64,000 bases of DNA from Melioribacter roseus (GCA_020722085.1 DYLN01000003.1:1-64000); one strand, 5' to 3'. Counted from the first letter of the stretch, positions 40,714-52,761 are shown. Numbers and translations: made by a program. Notes: generated by a model from the sequence alone, not told the origin.

Positions 40714-41300
40714 GAAGGTTTAAATCACAGAAACGCCTCGAAAAAATTATTAGGGCAGCTTCTGCAACGCAATTTTCCTTAAGACTCGTACTGGAAAATA
40801 TTCATGATCCTCATAATGTGAGCGCAATCTTACGGTCGTGCGACGCCGTTGGTGTTCACAAGGTGTCTTTAATTTATAACATAGAGAAATTTCCGAAAAT
40901 TGGCAGAGTATCTTCGGCATCTGCAAATAAATGGGTTGAGCAGGAAAAATATAAAGATGTAAAATCATGTTATGACGAGCTGCGCAGTGAAGGGTTTAAA
41001 ATTTTTGCCAGCATACTGAATGAAAAGGCAAAAAATCTTTATTCGCTCGATCTTACACAGAAAACCGCAGTAGTTTTTGGTAATGAACACAGAGGAATTT
41101 CGGATTCAGCCGCCGGGCTCGCAGACGAACTTTTTTATATCCCGATGAATGGAATGATTCAGAGCTTAAATGTTTCTGTGGCTGCTGCAGTCGCACTTTA
41201 CGAAGCGTACAGGCAAAGGTTTGAAAAAGGCATGTATGAAAACAATACTTTATATCAGAGCGAAATTGAAAACTTAATTGATAAGTGGTGCCAAAAGTGA
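40710..41300 (+). CDS. TrmH/SpoU-family tRNA/rRNA 2'-O-methyltransferase
   Basis: LVLENIHDPHNVSAILRSCDAVGV, VFGNEHRGISDSA, IPMNGMIQSLNVSVAAAVALYE. Confidence 0.94.
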   Translation: MRRFKSQKRLEKIIRAASATQFSLRLVLENIHDPHNVSAILRSCDAVGVHKVSLIYNIEKFPKIGRVSSASANKWVEQEKYKDVKSCYDELRSEGFKIFASILNEKAKNLYSLDLTQKTAVVFGNEHRGISDSAAGLADELFYIPMNGMIQSLNVSVAAAVALYEAYRQRFEKGMYENNTLYQSEIENLIDKWCQK

Positions 41301-42574
41301 TAAAAGAATTTACTTCAATTAATAGAGTTAACGGCGAGTTAATATTACCGGGTGATAAATCGATCTCTCATCGTGCGGTTATGTTCGGCAGTATGGCTGA
41401 TGGGGTTTCGGTTATTGGAAATCTTTCAACTTCCGAAGATGTTAAATCAACTATGAATTGTTTTAAGGAATTGGGATGTGAATTTGAAATCGGTGAATCA
41501 ATTATTAAAATAAAAGGAAAAGGTTTTAAAGGATTTAATAAACCTAAGAAATCATTAGACTGCGGAAATTCTGGCACAACTGCAAGATTGATTTCGGGCA
41601 TTCTTGCTGCCCAGGATTTTGAGACTGAACTGATAGGTGATGAGTCGTTATCCAAAAGACCGATGATGAGAATTGTAGAGCCGCTGAGAAAAATGAATGC
41701 AAAAATTTTCACTTCGGATAAAGCAACACTTCCAATTAAAATTAATCCGTCTGCCTTAAATCCTATTAACTATGAGATGACAGTAGCAAGTGCGCAGGTT
41801 AAAAGTTCAATACTCCTTGCCGGGCTTCATCTGGTGGACGAAACAATTGTAACTGAAAAAGTTTTTACACGCAATCATACGGAAAAAATGTTAGGTTTAA
41901 AAACTGTTGATACCGGCAACGGGGTCAGCATTTATTCTTCAAAAAAAAAATATCCTATACATTTTCAAATTAATGTGCCTTCCGATATTTCAACTGCTTC
42001 TTTTTTTATTGTGCTTACACTATTGTTACCAGACTCGGAACTAGTTCTTAAAAACGTTTCTCTGAATCCTACGAGGACAGGTGTTTTAAGAGTACTAAAA
42101 AATATGAGCGGCGATATTCAAATTCTGAATAAGCGAAGCGAAATGAATGAAGAGACCGGTGATATTCTTATACGAAGCAGCAGACTAAAAAATGTCGAAA
42201 TAGATAAATCTATTATTCCCAATATTATAGATGAAATCCCGGTTATTTCTGTTGCGGGCATTTTTGCCGAAGGAAATTTTCAAATAAACAATGCCGAAGA
42301 ACTACGCTATAAAGAGTGTGACAGGATTTCTGCTTTATGCGAGAACTATAAAAAGCTCGGTTTAAAAGTCGATGAATTTAATGACGGTTTCAGTTTGAGC
42401 GGTGGAATATCAAGCAAAAATGTTTTGTTTGAAAGCTTCGGTGACCATAGAATTGCTATGACTTTCGCAGTTTTATCATCTCTGCTAAAAAGCGGCGGCA
42501 GAGTAGAAGATTTTGACTGTGTGAAAATTTCCAATCCGGATTTCTTAGGTCAGCTACGGTCAATCTCATTCTAA
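41297..42574 (+). CDS. aroA: 3-phosphoshikimate 1-carboxyvinyltransferase
   Basis: LPGDKSISHRAVMFGSMA, LDCGNSGTTARLISG, DESLSKRPMMR, RYKECDRISAL, FGDHRIAMTFAVLS. Confidence 0.96.
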   Translation: MIKEFTSINRVNGELILPGDKSISHRAVMFGSMADGVSVIGNLSTSEDVKSTMNCFKELGCEFEIGESIIKIKGKGFKGFNKPKKSLDCGNSGTTARLISGILAAQDFETELIGDESLSKRPMMRIVEPLRKMNAKIFTSDKATLPIKINPSALNPINYEMTVASAQVKSSILLAGLHLVDETIVTEKVFTRNHTEKMLGLKTVDTGNGVSIYSSKKKYPIHFQINVPSDISTASFFIVLTLLLPDSELVLKNVSLNPTRTGVLRVLKNMSGDIQILNKRSEMNEETGDILIRSSRLKNVEIDKSIIPNIIDEIPVISVAGIFAEGNFQINNAEELRYKECDRISALCENYKKLGLKVDEFNDGFSLSGGISSKNVLFESFGDHRIAMTFAVLSSLLKSGGRVEDFDCVKISNPDFLGQLRSISF

Positions 42575-44196
42575 AGTTCAAGTATTTGATGCTCAAATTT
42601 ATTGATTGTCAGCTCGTTAAAGATTCTTTTTAAAATATCCAATCCGTATTTATTCGCGAAGAAGAAAAAGTTTATTTCTCTTTCCTGCAAATTTCCATTG
42701 GGAAACAAAATGTTGCGCGCTTTTTTAATCTGTCTGATTGCAACCTCATGTTTTCTCTTTTCTGCGTCCAACGCTTTAGCTCTAATTGAATCAACTATTT
42801 GTGATATTTTTTCTTTCGACTTGTCCGTTACATCAAAAAGTGTCTTATCAATTTGGAGCAGATACTGATTTAATCTGTCCATTGTTGAATTCAGTTCTGC
42901 CGATGCATTTTCAAAAATAGTTTCAAGATTTAACTCGGAAAGGGAGTTAATGACCATGTTAATCAATTGTTCTTCATCATGGAAAAAATCTGTGTGTTTC
43001 AGATTATATTTTTCTATAATATTTTTAATCCCTTTTTCGACGATTGTAACAGAAGACCTTGGATAAATATAAGGCTGCTGGATTCCATAAAGTTCATACA
43101 TTGGTGTAATTTGAGCAAAGTAACTTATTTCACTGGGTCCGGCTACGTAAAATGCGGTTGGGAATAGGTAATCCTGGCAAATCGGACGCAGAATAACATT
43201 CGGACTGAATTTTTCCGGCTGAAAATTTAACTGTGCAAGCATTTCATCCTGCGTAAATTTTTTTCTTTTTCCTTTAAGTCTGTATTCGTTTTCCGCTGGC
43301 TCGATTAAAAGGCGCTCGTTGTTGTCGATATAAAATAGATTTATCGGTTTTACTTTTACTTGTGCGTGATAGGTATCTTCCAGTTCTGCGCTTCGTTCAA
43401 CGAGCTTGCCGGAATGTGATCTGAATTCAGTGATTTCTTTCTTGAATATTGGCACTAATAATTTTTTAACCGCCGTGTCGAGTGGGTTAAAAATTACAAG
43501 TCCGTATTCATCAAACAAACTGAAAAGCAGCTCACGAAAGCTTTGTGCAAAAGTTTTGCCTTCGGCATAGACGGATCTTAATAAATCCATTAGTTGCGGT
43601 TTAAACTCGCTGTCCCGTAAATTTTGATCTAATTTTTCCAGCAAATTCGAAAGGCTGCTTCCAAAAAGCAATTTACCAACAGAACCTCGGTTGTCATCTT
43701 CGGTTAGTCCATCTTCATATTTCAGGACTGAAACATTGTTATCGTTATCAACAATACTTACACTGCTTGCTTCATCAAAATCATGATCATCGCCCTCCAT
43801 CCAAAAAACCGGAACGAAATTGAAACTGTCGTAATTTTCTTTTAAGTAATTGCATAGCTTTATTGCTGTGATAATTTTATATAACGTGTAAAGAGGTCCG
43901 CCTAATATTCCTAACTGTTGTCCGGTTACAACAGCTAAGGTTTTGGCTGAAGTTAAAAGTTCGATGTTGTTTTCTGTTTGTTTGGAAAGTTCAGCGCCGG
44001 AATACTGATGTCTGATTATTTCTACGAGACCCTCCCGATGGGGTCTGTTTTCCGAAATAAGTGAATTAAAAAATTCAGGATAGCTTTCAACATTCCTGAA
44101 ATTTCTGTGATAGTATTTTTCAACATTCTCGTATTCCTGTATGTAGTCTAAAAACAGATTTTGATTGAAGGGGATATCCGCAAATTTAATATACAT
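42571..44196 (-). CDS. bshC: Bacillithiol biosynthesis cysteine-adding enzyme BshC
   Basis: TGQQLGILGGPLYTLYKIITAIKLC, VPVFWMEGDDHDFDE, NVILRPICQDYLFPTAFYVAGPSEISYFAQ, YPRSSVTI. Confidence 0.94.
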   Translation of the reverse strand: MYIKFADIPFNQNLFLDYIQEYENVEKYYHRNFRNVESYPEFFNSLISENRPHREGLVEIIRHQYSGAELSKQTENNIELLTSAKTLAVVTGQQLGILGGPLYTLYKIITAIKLCNYLKENYDSFNFVPVFWMEGDDHDFDEASSVSIVDNDNNVSVLKYEDGLTEDDNRGSVGKLLFGSSLSNLLEKLDQNLRDSEFKPQLMDLLRSVYAEGKTFAQSFRELLFSLFDEYGLVIFNPLDTAVKKLLVPIFKKEITEFRSHSGKLVERSAELEDTYHAQVKVKPINLFYIDNNERLLIEPAENEYRLKGKRKKFTQDEMLAQLNFQPEKFSPNVILRPICQDYLFPTAFYVAGPSEISYFAQITPMYELYGIQQPYIYPRSSVTIVEKGIKNIIEKYNLKHTDFFHDEEQLINMVINSLSELNLETIFENASAELNSTMDRLNQYLLQIDKTLFDVTDKSKEKISQIVDSIRAKALDAEKRKHEVAIRQIKKARNILFPNGNLQEREINFFFFANKYGLDILKRIFNELTINKFEHQILEL

Positions 44197-44513
44197 TTAT
44201 TCTCCACTTAAAAAGTTTCTGGATTGCTGCCCTCGAAATTGTTTTAATTTTTCATTAATACTGTGTATAAATTTAACAAATTTTCCTTTCACTTTACTGA
44301 AGTTACATAATATTCATCATCAGAATAAATCTTTAAAACCGTCTCATTGAAGTTGAAATGCCGCTGTACACTGCTACCTAAATTAGGTAATCCTAATACC
44401 AAAATCTTTTAAAATAATTTACTAAATCATGTGTATTGCACCGGCATACAAGAGCTGATATTTTTCTTATCAAGATTTAGTCTAAATATCAATTACAATT
44501 TACAGAGGGTAAA

Positions 44514-45317
44514 ATGCACATTTCAAATAAATCTTTTCCTATAAATTTAGTCATGTTTTTGCTGATCTTATTAGTCATTTCTTCGCCGCTTAAAGCCGAC
44601 AAGAAATATTTTGCGAGGTCATACACTTCATATACTCTTCCAGCGAGAGCATTTGAACTGGAAATATGGCAGACCGGCAGACTTTCTAAAGGATTGGGTT
44701 TTTATTCCAGATGGCAGCCAAGAATTGAATTCGAATACGGAATTACAGATCGGTTTACCGGCTCAATGTACCTGAACTTTAATGAGGTGAAATCTTCTGA
44801 CAATAATTTTTCTTCCAAACCGCTAAGTTTATCTTCGACATCATTGGAATTCAGATATCGACTTTCCAATCCGGAAGAATGGTTTGTTGATCCGGCGTTG
44901 TATTTTGAATTAGCTTACGGCGGGGATCATGTTGAATACGAACCGAAAATATTACTTACAAAAAGATTTGACCGTTTTGTCTCTGTTGTAAATCTGAACT
45001 CTGAAATAGAGAGAGAAATTGCAGAAAGTGAGAATGAATCTGCATTTGAATTGACTTTGGGTTTGGCTTACGAACTGAGCAATAGTTTTTTTGTCGGTGT
45101 CGAATTTAGAAATGATAGAAATTATAAGGAAATTTACGAGAAGCAGCTTAACCAGGCAAATTTTATCGGACCCACTGTTGGTTTTCAAACTGAAAGATTT
45201 TACATCGTTTTCAATTTTATTGCACAAATCAGCGGTACACCTGCCTCGAATAAGAACATGGATCTTATCGGACATGAAAAATACGAGCTGAGAACGATCC
45301 TTGGTGTAGAATTATGA
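44514..45317 (+). CDS. Predicted outer-membrane beta-barrel-like protein
   Basis: Signal peptide; alternating amphipathic strands; no family recognised. Confidence 0.5.
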   Translation: MHISNKSFPINLVMFLLILLVISSPLKADKKYFARSYTSYTLPARAFELEIWQTGRLSKGLGFYSRWQPRIEFEYGITDRFTGSMYLNFNEVKSSDNNFSSKPLSLSSTSLEFRYRLSNPEEWFVDPALYFELAYGGDHVEYEPKILLTKRFDRFVSVVNLNSEIEREIAESENESAFELTLGLAYELSNSFFVGVEFRNDRNYKEIYEKQLNQANFIGPTVGFQTERFYIVFNFIAQISGTPASNKNMDLIGHEKYELRTILGVEL

Positions 45318-45550
45318 AATATCTTCTTTTCCTTTTTTTGATCGCAGCTATTGCCTGCAGTTCAGGTAAATATTTTAGCAGCAATGGAGAAAAACTTTAT
45401 TATGATAAATGCAGCGGCTGTCATAGAATACACAATAAAAATGAATATGATTCTGAAAAATGGGCAAAAGTTCTTGAAGAGATGAAAAAGAAAGCAAGAT
45501 TAACTACCGAAGAGGAAAAAGCAATATTAAATTTTCTTGTTGAGAAGTGA
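45314..45550 (+). CDS. Small monohaem c-type cytochrome-like lipoprotein
   Basis: 78 aa; lipobox-like AIAC near N-terminus, CSGCH haem motif, downstream Met in VLEEMKKKA; 4-nt overlap with upstream gene. Confidence 0.75.
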   Translation: MKYLLFLFLIAAIACSSGKYFSSNGEKLYYDKCSGCHRIHNKNEYDSEKWAKVLEEMKKKARLTTEEEKAILNFLVEK

Positions 45551-45664
45551 AGAAAAAGAGTAATGTGGCTGATCAACTAGTAAGAAACTTCTTTGTTGGT
45601 CAGCCCAACAAATTATTGGAGCCTATCAGCAGACTGGTTATTTCTATTTATTTTGTTCCCAGAC

Positions 45665-47602
45665 TTAAAAAAGCCTTTCGATCTTTTCCAACTCATGGTT
45701 AAGTTCCGCCCATTCATTTATGAGTTTTTCTAATTTGTCTTTTGTTTCGTTGTAGCTGATATTTTTTTCTTTTGCTAAAATGGGATTGGAAAAAACATCA
45801 GGGTCAGCGAGTTCTTGTTCTAATTGTATTTTTTTACTTTCCAATTTTTCAATCTCTTTTTCAACTTCATGTATTTTTTCTTTTATTCCTTTTGTAGCAT
45901 TATACTTTTTTTGTCTGAGTTCTGCTTCAATGCGTTTTTGATCTTTTTTAGTTTCTTTTTTTGCCTCTTTTAAAGTGCCGTCATTACTTTGAACGGAGTC
46001 ATCATTTTTCTTACTGAGATAATATTCAACATTCCCGTTATAAATATTTAACTCGTTTTTTCTCAACTCAAAAATTTTATTTACAATAGGATTCACAAAA
46101 TCAATATCATGGCTTATTATTACCAAAGTTCCTGCAAAATCGACAAGTGCCTTCTGCAGAATAACTTTCGAAGAATAATCGAGATGATTTGTCGGTTCGT
46201 CCATTACAATTAAATTTGCTCTGGTTAAAAGAAGTCTGGCAAGGGCTACTCTGCTTTTTTCTCCCCCGGAAAGTACTTTAACTTTCTTAAATACATCGTC
46301 ATTCCTGAATAAAAACGATCCAAGTATTGACCGCAGATGCCCGATAGTCAGTTCTTCGTTCATTTCTGAAACGGAATCAAGAATGTCTTGTTCTGTATCC
46401 AGTTCTTCGGCTACTTCTTGAGAATAATAAGAAGTAAAAACGTTTTGACCGTAGGTAATTTCACCGGAATCTGGCAGAAGTTTCCCGGCAATTAATTTTG
46501 AGAGCGTAGTTTTACCTGCTCCGTTGGGACCTATTACCGCAATCTTATCCCCCCGTTCTATTTGAAAAGATAAATTGGTAATTACTTTATTTTCACCGAA
46601 AAATTTGTAAACGTTACGAAATTCAACAGGCACAGCACCGCTTCTTCCAGGTTCCGGAAACCTTAAATTAATTTCCTTTTCCTCTTCTTCTATTACAATC
46701 TCGTCCATTTTTTTGAACTGCTTAATTCTGCTTTGCACCTGTTTTGATTTTGTGGCTTTGTATCTGAAACGTTCAATAAATTCCTGTGTTTGTTTTATTT
46801 TTTTCTCACGGTCCTTAGCCAGTTTTTTTAATGCTTCATCGCGATCTTTCTTGTAGTTTAAATATTCGCTGTAGCTGCCATTGTAGAAACGGAAGTTTCT
46901 ATTGTAAATTTCTAACGTTTTATTTGTTACCTGGTCGATAAAATACCTGTCATGTGATACAACAATTAATGCAGCTTTGCTGTTTTTCAAAAACTCAATT
47001 ACCCATTGAAGTGTATCGATATCAAGATGGTTTGTAGGTTCGTCTAAAAGTATAAGATCATTTTCCTGCAATAGAATTTTTGCAAGTTGAATTCTCATCT
47101 GCCATCCGCCGGAAAATTCATCAATTATTTTGAAAAAATCTTTTTCGTCGAATCCCAGCCCTGTTAATGTTTTTTCAATTTTTGAATCAATTGAGTAAAA
47201 ATCAATTTTTTCTTTTTTGTGTGTTATCTCTCCCAATTCATGTACGATTTTTTCTTTTTCTTCTGAATAGAGATTTTCATTTTCCAATTCTTTTATCAAT
47301 TTCTTTTCTTCGGTAATTATATCATCGATTATATTGAGGGAAGATTTGATCTCATTAAATAAGGATTTGCCTTTTATTGCGATTAGTTCTTGCGGCAGAA
47401 ATCCGATTTTGATTCCTTTTTGTTTGACAATGATACCGGTTTCAGGCGGAAGTATGCCGGCAAGAATTTTAAGAAAGGTTGATTTGCCTGAACCGTTTGA
47501 ACCGACAAGGGCAATTCTGTCATTTTTATTGATCCGGAGATTGACATTTTCGAATAAATTTTCTCCGGTGAATTGAATTGATAAATTGTTAATGTCAATC
47601 AT
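45665..47602 (-). CDS. ABC-F family ATPase
   Basis: Two ATP-binding domains (GSNGSGKSTFLKIL, GPNGAGKTTLSKLI), signature FSGGWQMRIQLA / LSGGEKSRVALA, LLDEPTNHLD, no TM. Confidence 0.93.
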   Translation of the reverse strand: MIDINNLSIQFTGENLFENVNLRINKNDRIALVGSNGSGKSTFLKILAGILPPETGIIVKQKGIKIGFLPQELIAIKGKSLFNEIKSSLNIIDDIITEEKKLIKELENENLYSEEKEKIVHELGEITHKKEKIDFYSIDSKIEKTLTGLGFDEKDFFKIIDEFSGGWQMRIQLAKILLQENDLILLDEPTNHLDIDTLQWVIEFLKNSKAALIVVSHDRYFIDQVTNKTLEIYNRNFRFYNGSYSEYLNYKKDRDEALKKLAKDREKKIKQTQEFIERFRYKATKSKQVQSRIKQFKKMDEIVIEEEEKEINLRFPEPGRSGAVPVEFRNVYKFFGENKVITNLSFQIERGDKIAVIGPNGAGKTTLSKLIAGKLLPDSGEITYGQNVFTSYYSQEVAEELDTEQDILDSVSEMNEELTIGHLRSILGSFLFRNDDVFKKVKVLSGGEKSRVALARLLLTRANLIVMDEPTNHLDYSSKVILQKALVDFAGTLVIISHDIDFVNPIVNKIFELRKNELNIYNGNVEYYLSKKNDDSVQSNDGTLKEAKKETKKDQKRIEAELRQKKYNATKGIKEKIHEVEKEIEKLESKKIQLEQELADPDVFSNPILAKEKNISYNETKDKLEKLINEWAELNHELEKIERLF

Positions 47603-47616
47603 TGATTAAAGAAAAA

Positions 47617-49836
47617 TTATTTTTTAATGACGGCAAGTTTTGCAGTGGCTACATTATTTGCTTCTTCATCGAATGCGGTGATTATGTAGATCCCGGAAGG
47701 AACCGATCTGCCTTCTAGGTCCTTGCCGTTCCAGAAAGCAACTCTGCCGCCGGGTGAAGCAAAGTCCGCAATCAGTTTGCCGCTCATATTAAAAATTTTG
47801 ATCTGACTGTTTTTTACTAATCCGTCGATAGTGATTGTAACAGTATTTTCATTTTGCAGAAGAACGGGATTCGGGTAGACAAATAATTCACTGAAACTCT
47901 CTTGCGGCTGCATTGAAGAAGTTGTGACTGAAGACAAACCAAAGTCGGTACCAATATAAACGATGCCGTTTTTCTGGTCTATGGCAAGGCTTTTGATATT
48001 ATCGTTCGCAATAGGACTGTTTGAAGCAGTATAATGCTCTAACAATTGAATTCCATCCTGTGAGAGCAAATAAACGCCGTTGTTCGTTCCGACCCATTTT
48101 TGGTTTAAGGGATCGACAGCTATTGATGATATTGTTTGATTTCTGAGTGCAAACCCTACCGAATTTGTAATTGATGATGCCGGTTTGGAAACATCAGTAA
48201 TCAAACTTATTCCCTGATTTGTTCCTACCCACAATTGTCCGCGCTTGTCCACAGCTAATGCGGTAATTGCATTGCTTATTAAACCATTGCTTTCAGTTAA
48301 ATAACCCTGAGTATCATCATTCAGATTTGTAAGCGTTCCGTTCTCATTAAAATAATATAAGCCTAAGGTGCCTTTAGTTACAGCGAACCATTTTGTATCA
48401 AATTGGTCAACAGCCAGCTTTCCAATTAATGAACTTTCTGTAATGGGAAGATTTGTAAAGGTGTAATTGATTAAATCTCCTGAAGTTGTGAGTACACTCA
48501 GCGGAGTTTTTGAAACAGACAAAAGATTAGTCATCCATGCATTCCCTTTCGAGTCGGCTTTCACATCATAAATTACCACAAAATTAGGATCATCAGGAAT
48601 TCCGGTTAAGGAAGAATTAAATGCACTGTAGGTCTGAAACGTTCCGTTCTTAAATACGGTTACACCCTTACCCCAATTGCAAAAATATTTTGTATTATCC
48701 GGTGCTGCGTAAACATTATGAAATGCATTTGATAAGAAGGCATCCGTATTGTTGACGTTGTATACCTTCCAGGTGGTGCCGTCAAATTCAAAAACTCCTA
48801 CGCCGTAAACATCGCTTCCCGTACCAACCCATAATTTGCCGTCGTTGTCAACGGTAAGACTTGCAAAATTGTTGGTTTCGGGTCCATTCGGAAACAAAAA
48901 AGAAACACTGCCGTTTTTGTATTTTAAAATTCCGCTTGATGTGGCACAATAAATCGTTCCATCATCTTTTACCCTAATTGATTTTATTTGAATATTGTTG
49001 GCGGAATAAACTTCTGTCGCGATATTATTTTTCAGGGAATATATTTTTTGATTTGCAACGGCGTATAAGGTTGAACCTAAAGAAGCAAAATCATTAATAT
49101 TTATTCCTGTCAATGAATAAGTATTCCAGATATTTCCGACAAGTTCGAACAATCCGTTATTTGTAGCAGCCAAAATTTTATTACCGAATTTTCCTACGGA
49201 GTTTACTGTGGATGCACCTATTTGAGAATTTGTATAATAGTTATCCCAGGATTCCGGTGCTGATAAATTATTCTGTCCTTCTTTTTGAACAGCTATTCCG
49301 AGTTCGGTTACTGCATATATCAATTTATCTTTGTAAGCATATTTAATTTTTGTCTCTGAAGGAAAGGTGCCGAGTTTCAAAAAAGAATCGTAAAAAGAGC
49401 CGTTAGCGGTATTAATTAAAGAAATTCCAAAATCGGTTGAAACGAAAGCAGTATCGTTAATTATAAAAATCTGATTGATTTGTTTTTGACTTTTTGCGCT
49501 GTTATAAATCTCAAATACTCTAAGTAAGCTATTATACAGGGGATTGTATGCGTTTATATAACCTTCCTGTGAGCCGACCCATATTTTGCCGCTGCCGTCA
49601 ACAGCAATCGATGTTAAAATCTGGCTGTTCAACCCGTCAGCTTTATTTAGAATTTTATAAGTGCTGTCGGAATTACTAAACCGGAATATGCCGCCGGAAG
49701 CAACAGCCCAAAACCCGTTGTCTGTGATTGCAACTGCGCTGGTAGTTTTCATATCTGAATAATTTTTCCATATCCCGATTTTCTGTGCAAAAAGCGGTAA
49801 AGAAATAAAGAATAACAGGACTGATTTTCTAATCAT
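47617..49836 (-). CDS. Two-component-regulator-type propeller protein with T9SS type A sorting domain
   Basis: Repeats KIWVGSQEGYINAYN / KLWVGTGSDVYGVGV / QLWVGTNQGISLITD; C-terminal FVYPNPVLLQNENTVTITI...GIYIITAFDEEANNVATAKLAVIKK. Confidence 0.85.
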   Translation of the reverse strand: MIRKSVLLFFISLPLFAQKIGIWKNYSDMKTTSAVAITDNGFWAVASGGIFRFSNSDSTYKILNKADGLNSQILTSIAVDGSGKIWVGSQEGYINAYNPLYNSLLRVFEIYNSAKSQKQINQIFIINDTAFVSTDFGISLINTANGSFYDSFLKLGTFPSETKIKYAYKDKLIYAVTELGIAVQKEGQNNLSAPESWDNYYTNSQIGASTVNSVGKFGNKILAATNNGLFELVGNIWNTYSLTGININDFASLGSTLYAVANQKIYSLKNNIATEVYSANNIQIKSIRVKDDGTIYCATSSGILKYKNGSVSFLFPNGPETNNFASLTVDNDGKLWVGTGSDVYGVGVFEFDGTTWKVYNVNNTDAFLSNAFHNVYAAPDNTKYFCNWGKGVTVFKNGTFQTYSAFNSSLTGIPDDPNFVVIYDVKADSKGNAWMTNLLSVSKTPLSVLTTSGDLINYTFTNLPITESSLIGKLAVDQFDTKWFAVTKGTLGLYYFNENGTLTNLNDDTQGYLTESNGLISNAITALAVDKRGQLWVGTNQGISLITDVSKPASSITNSVGFALRNQTISSIAVDPLNQKWVGTNNGVYLLSQDGIQLLEHYTASNSPIANDNIKSLAIDQKNGIVYIGTDFGLSSVTTSSMQPQESFSELFVYPNPVLLQNENTVTITIDGLVKNSQIKIFNMSGKLIADFASPGGRVAFWNGKDLEGRSVPSGIYIITAFDEEANNVATAKLAVIKK

Positions 49837-49959
49837 TTTACACCTTCGTTTTATGGCGCATTGTATTTGAAAAGTCTAAAAACAAATTTAGTATTTTATT
49901 TTTGAACTGAAAGGTAAAATAAAAGAGTAGAAATTTTTCGATAGGGTCCTGTTTAACAT

Positions 49960-50847
49960 TTATGAATTGTTCTTAATAAGCATTTTCCGCATTGCTTCCA
50001 CTTGTACTGACGAAATATAATACTTCCCGAGGTTATCTTCATCTTCTTTTTTGCCTCCGTGAAAATCGGAGCCGCCTGAGCCGAGCAAACAATATTGGCT
50101 GACGATCCCGTTAAAAAAACGAATTTGGTTTTCAGTATGACTGGGATGAATTATCTCGATACCGTCAATTCCAGATCTTATCAGATAATAAAGAATCGAA
50201 TCTTTTATATTGCCAGGATGTGCAATAAAGGAAAGTCCGCCGGAATCGCTAATTAATTTTAATGCGCTGATTGGAGAAACATGGATTTTTTTTTCGTAAG
50301 CCGGACCGTAATCGCCGATGTATTTGTGAAAAGCTTCGTAATAATCATTAACAAAACCTAAATCAATCAATGCATAGGCAATATGCGGTCTTCCAACTGC
50401 AGAGTTTTGTGCTTTTTCCATAACGTTGTCTATTGTAATTGGCAGTCCAAGCTTTTGCAATTTTTGAACGATTCTTTTTGCCCGATGATAGCGCTCGTCA
50501 CGAAAAAATTTAAGGTATTTTTGAAGTTCATCATTATTGATATCAATAAAGTATCCGAGAAGGTGAATTTCCTTGTCTTCAAGGTCGGTGCTGATTTCAA
50601 GTCCAGGGATAACTTCGACTTTTAAATCTTTGCCACACTCAATTGCTTCTTTGAGCCCGTTTACATTATCGTGGTCGGTGATGCTGATAATGTTGAGTCC
50701 TATAGCTGCAGATTTTTGAACAACGGTGCAAGGATCGTAGACGCCGTCTGATAGGTTTGTATGAATGTGCAGGTCTGCTTTCACGTCAAAATTCTCAACT
50801 GTAAGTTTCCCGGAATTTTTCGTAATCGAGTATTCTAAGTTTGGCAC
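49960..50847 (-). CDS. PHP-domain phosphoesterase (alternative GTG start at 50784 gives MKADLHIHTNLSDG)
   Basis: DLHIHTNLSDG, SITDHDNVNG, VIPGLEIST, FIAHPGN, GSDFHG. Confidence 0.9.
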   Translation of the reverse strand: MPNLEYSITKNSGKLTVENFDVKADLHIHTNLSDGVYDPCTVVQKSAAIGLNIISITDHDNVNGLKEAIECGKDLKVEVIPGLEISTDLEDKEIHLLGYFIDINNDELQKYLKFFRDERYHRAKRIVQKLQKLGLPITIDNVMEKAQNSAVGRPHIAYALIDLGFVNDYYEAFHKYIGDYGPAYEKKIHVSPISALKLISDSGGLSFIAHPGNIKDSILYYLIRSGIDGIEIIHPSHTENQIRFFNGIVSQYCLLGSGGSDFHGGKKEDEDNLGKYYISSVQVEAMRKMLIKNNS

Positions 50848-51472
50848 CCTCTAATTCGATAAGACCTTTTTTTGCAAATGTGTGAAGTGTTCTTGAGATT
50901 GTCTCCCGCGAAGTTCCAGCCATATTTGCCAGATCATGCTGCAGTGGCAGCTTTTCAATCTCAACAATGCCCTGTTTAATTTTACCTATATCGTCAGCAA
51001 TCTGCAGAATTACTGTTGCAACTTTGCCTTCAGCATCTTTTAGAGATAACGCTTTTATTTTCATGTCGGCATTTCTTAATCTTTGAGTTAATTCCTCCAG
51101 AAGGGCAATTGATATTTCCGGATGTTCCAGCAAAAGATTTATGAAATCGTTACGCTGAATTATAAATAATTCGGAATTATCCATTGCTGTGACGGTTGCC
51201 GAGCGTGTCAGTCCGTCTAATAGTGCCATTTCTCCGAAAAAATTACCGTCAGAAAGGGTAGTCAAAATAACTTCTCTGCCATCGCTGCTTCTGCGGGCAA
51301 CTTTAACTTTGCCTTTGATAATCAGAAAAAGTGCAGAACCAACCTCATCTTCCATCAAAATAACACTTTCTTTTTTATAGGACTTTTTAAATCCGATTTG
51401 TTCGATTCGTGTAAGTGTTTCATCGGAAAGCTCAGAGAAAATAGGTACATATTTTAAAAAGTCAGATGGCAT
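50795..51472 (-). CDS. Crp/Fnr-family transcriptional regulator
   Basis: cNMP-binding domain (GDGNFFGEMALLDGLTRSATVTA equivalent), C-terminal HTH HDLANMAGTSRETISRTLHTFAKKGLIEL. Confidence 0.93.
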   Translation of the reverse strand: MPSDFLKYVPIFSELSDETLTRIEQIGFKKSYKKESVILMEDEVGSALFLIIKGKVKVARRSSDGREVILTTLSDGNFFGEMALLDGLTRSATVTAMDNSELFIIQRNDFINLLLEHPEISIALLEELTQRLRNADMKIKALSLKDAEGKVATVILQIADDIGKIKQGIVEIEKLPLQHDLANMAGTSRETISRTLHTFAKKGLIELEGAKLRILDYEKFRETYS

Positions 51473-51612
51473 TTATAACTCCTTATATTTTTTAGCGCCG
51501 TGGATGGTAGAAAACTTATAATTTTTATACCATTTGTAATATAAATACATTTTCGGTAAAAAATTAGTAAAATTTATTTTTGCAGTAAAATTGAATGGGC
51601 TTTATAATTTAG

Positions 51613-52731
<1,119 letters not shown>

Positions 52732-52761
52732 ATAAATAAGTAAAACGAAAATCTTTAAACG

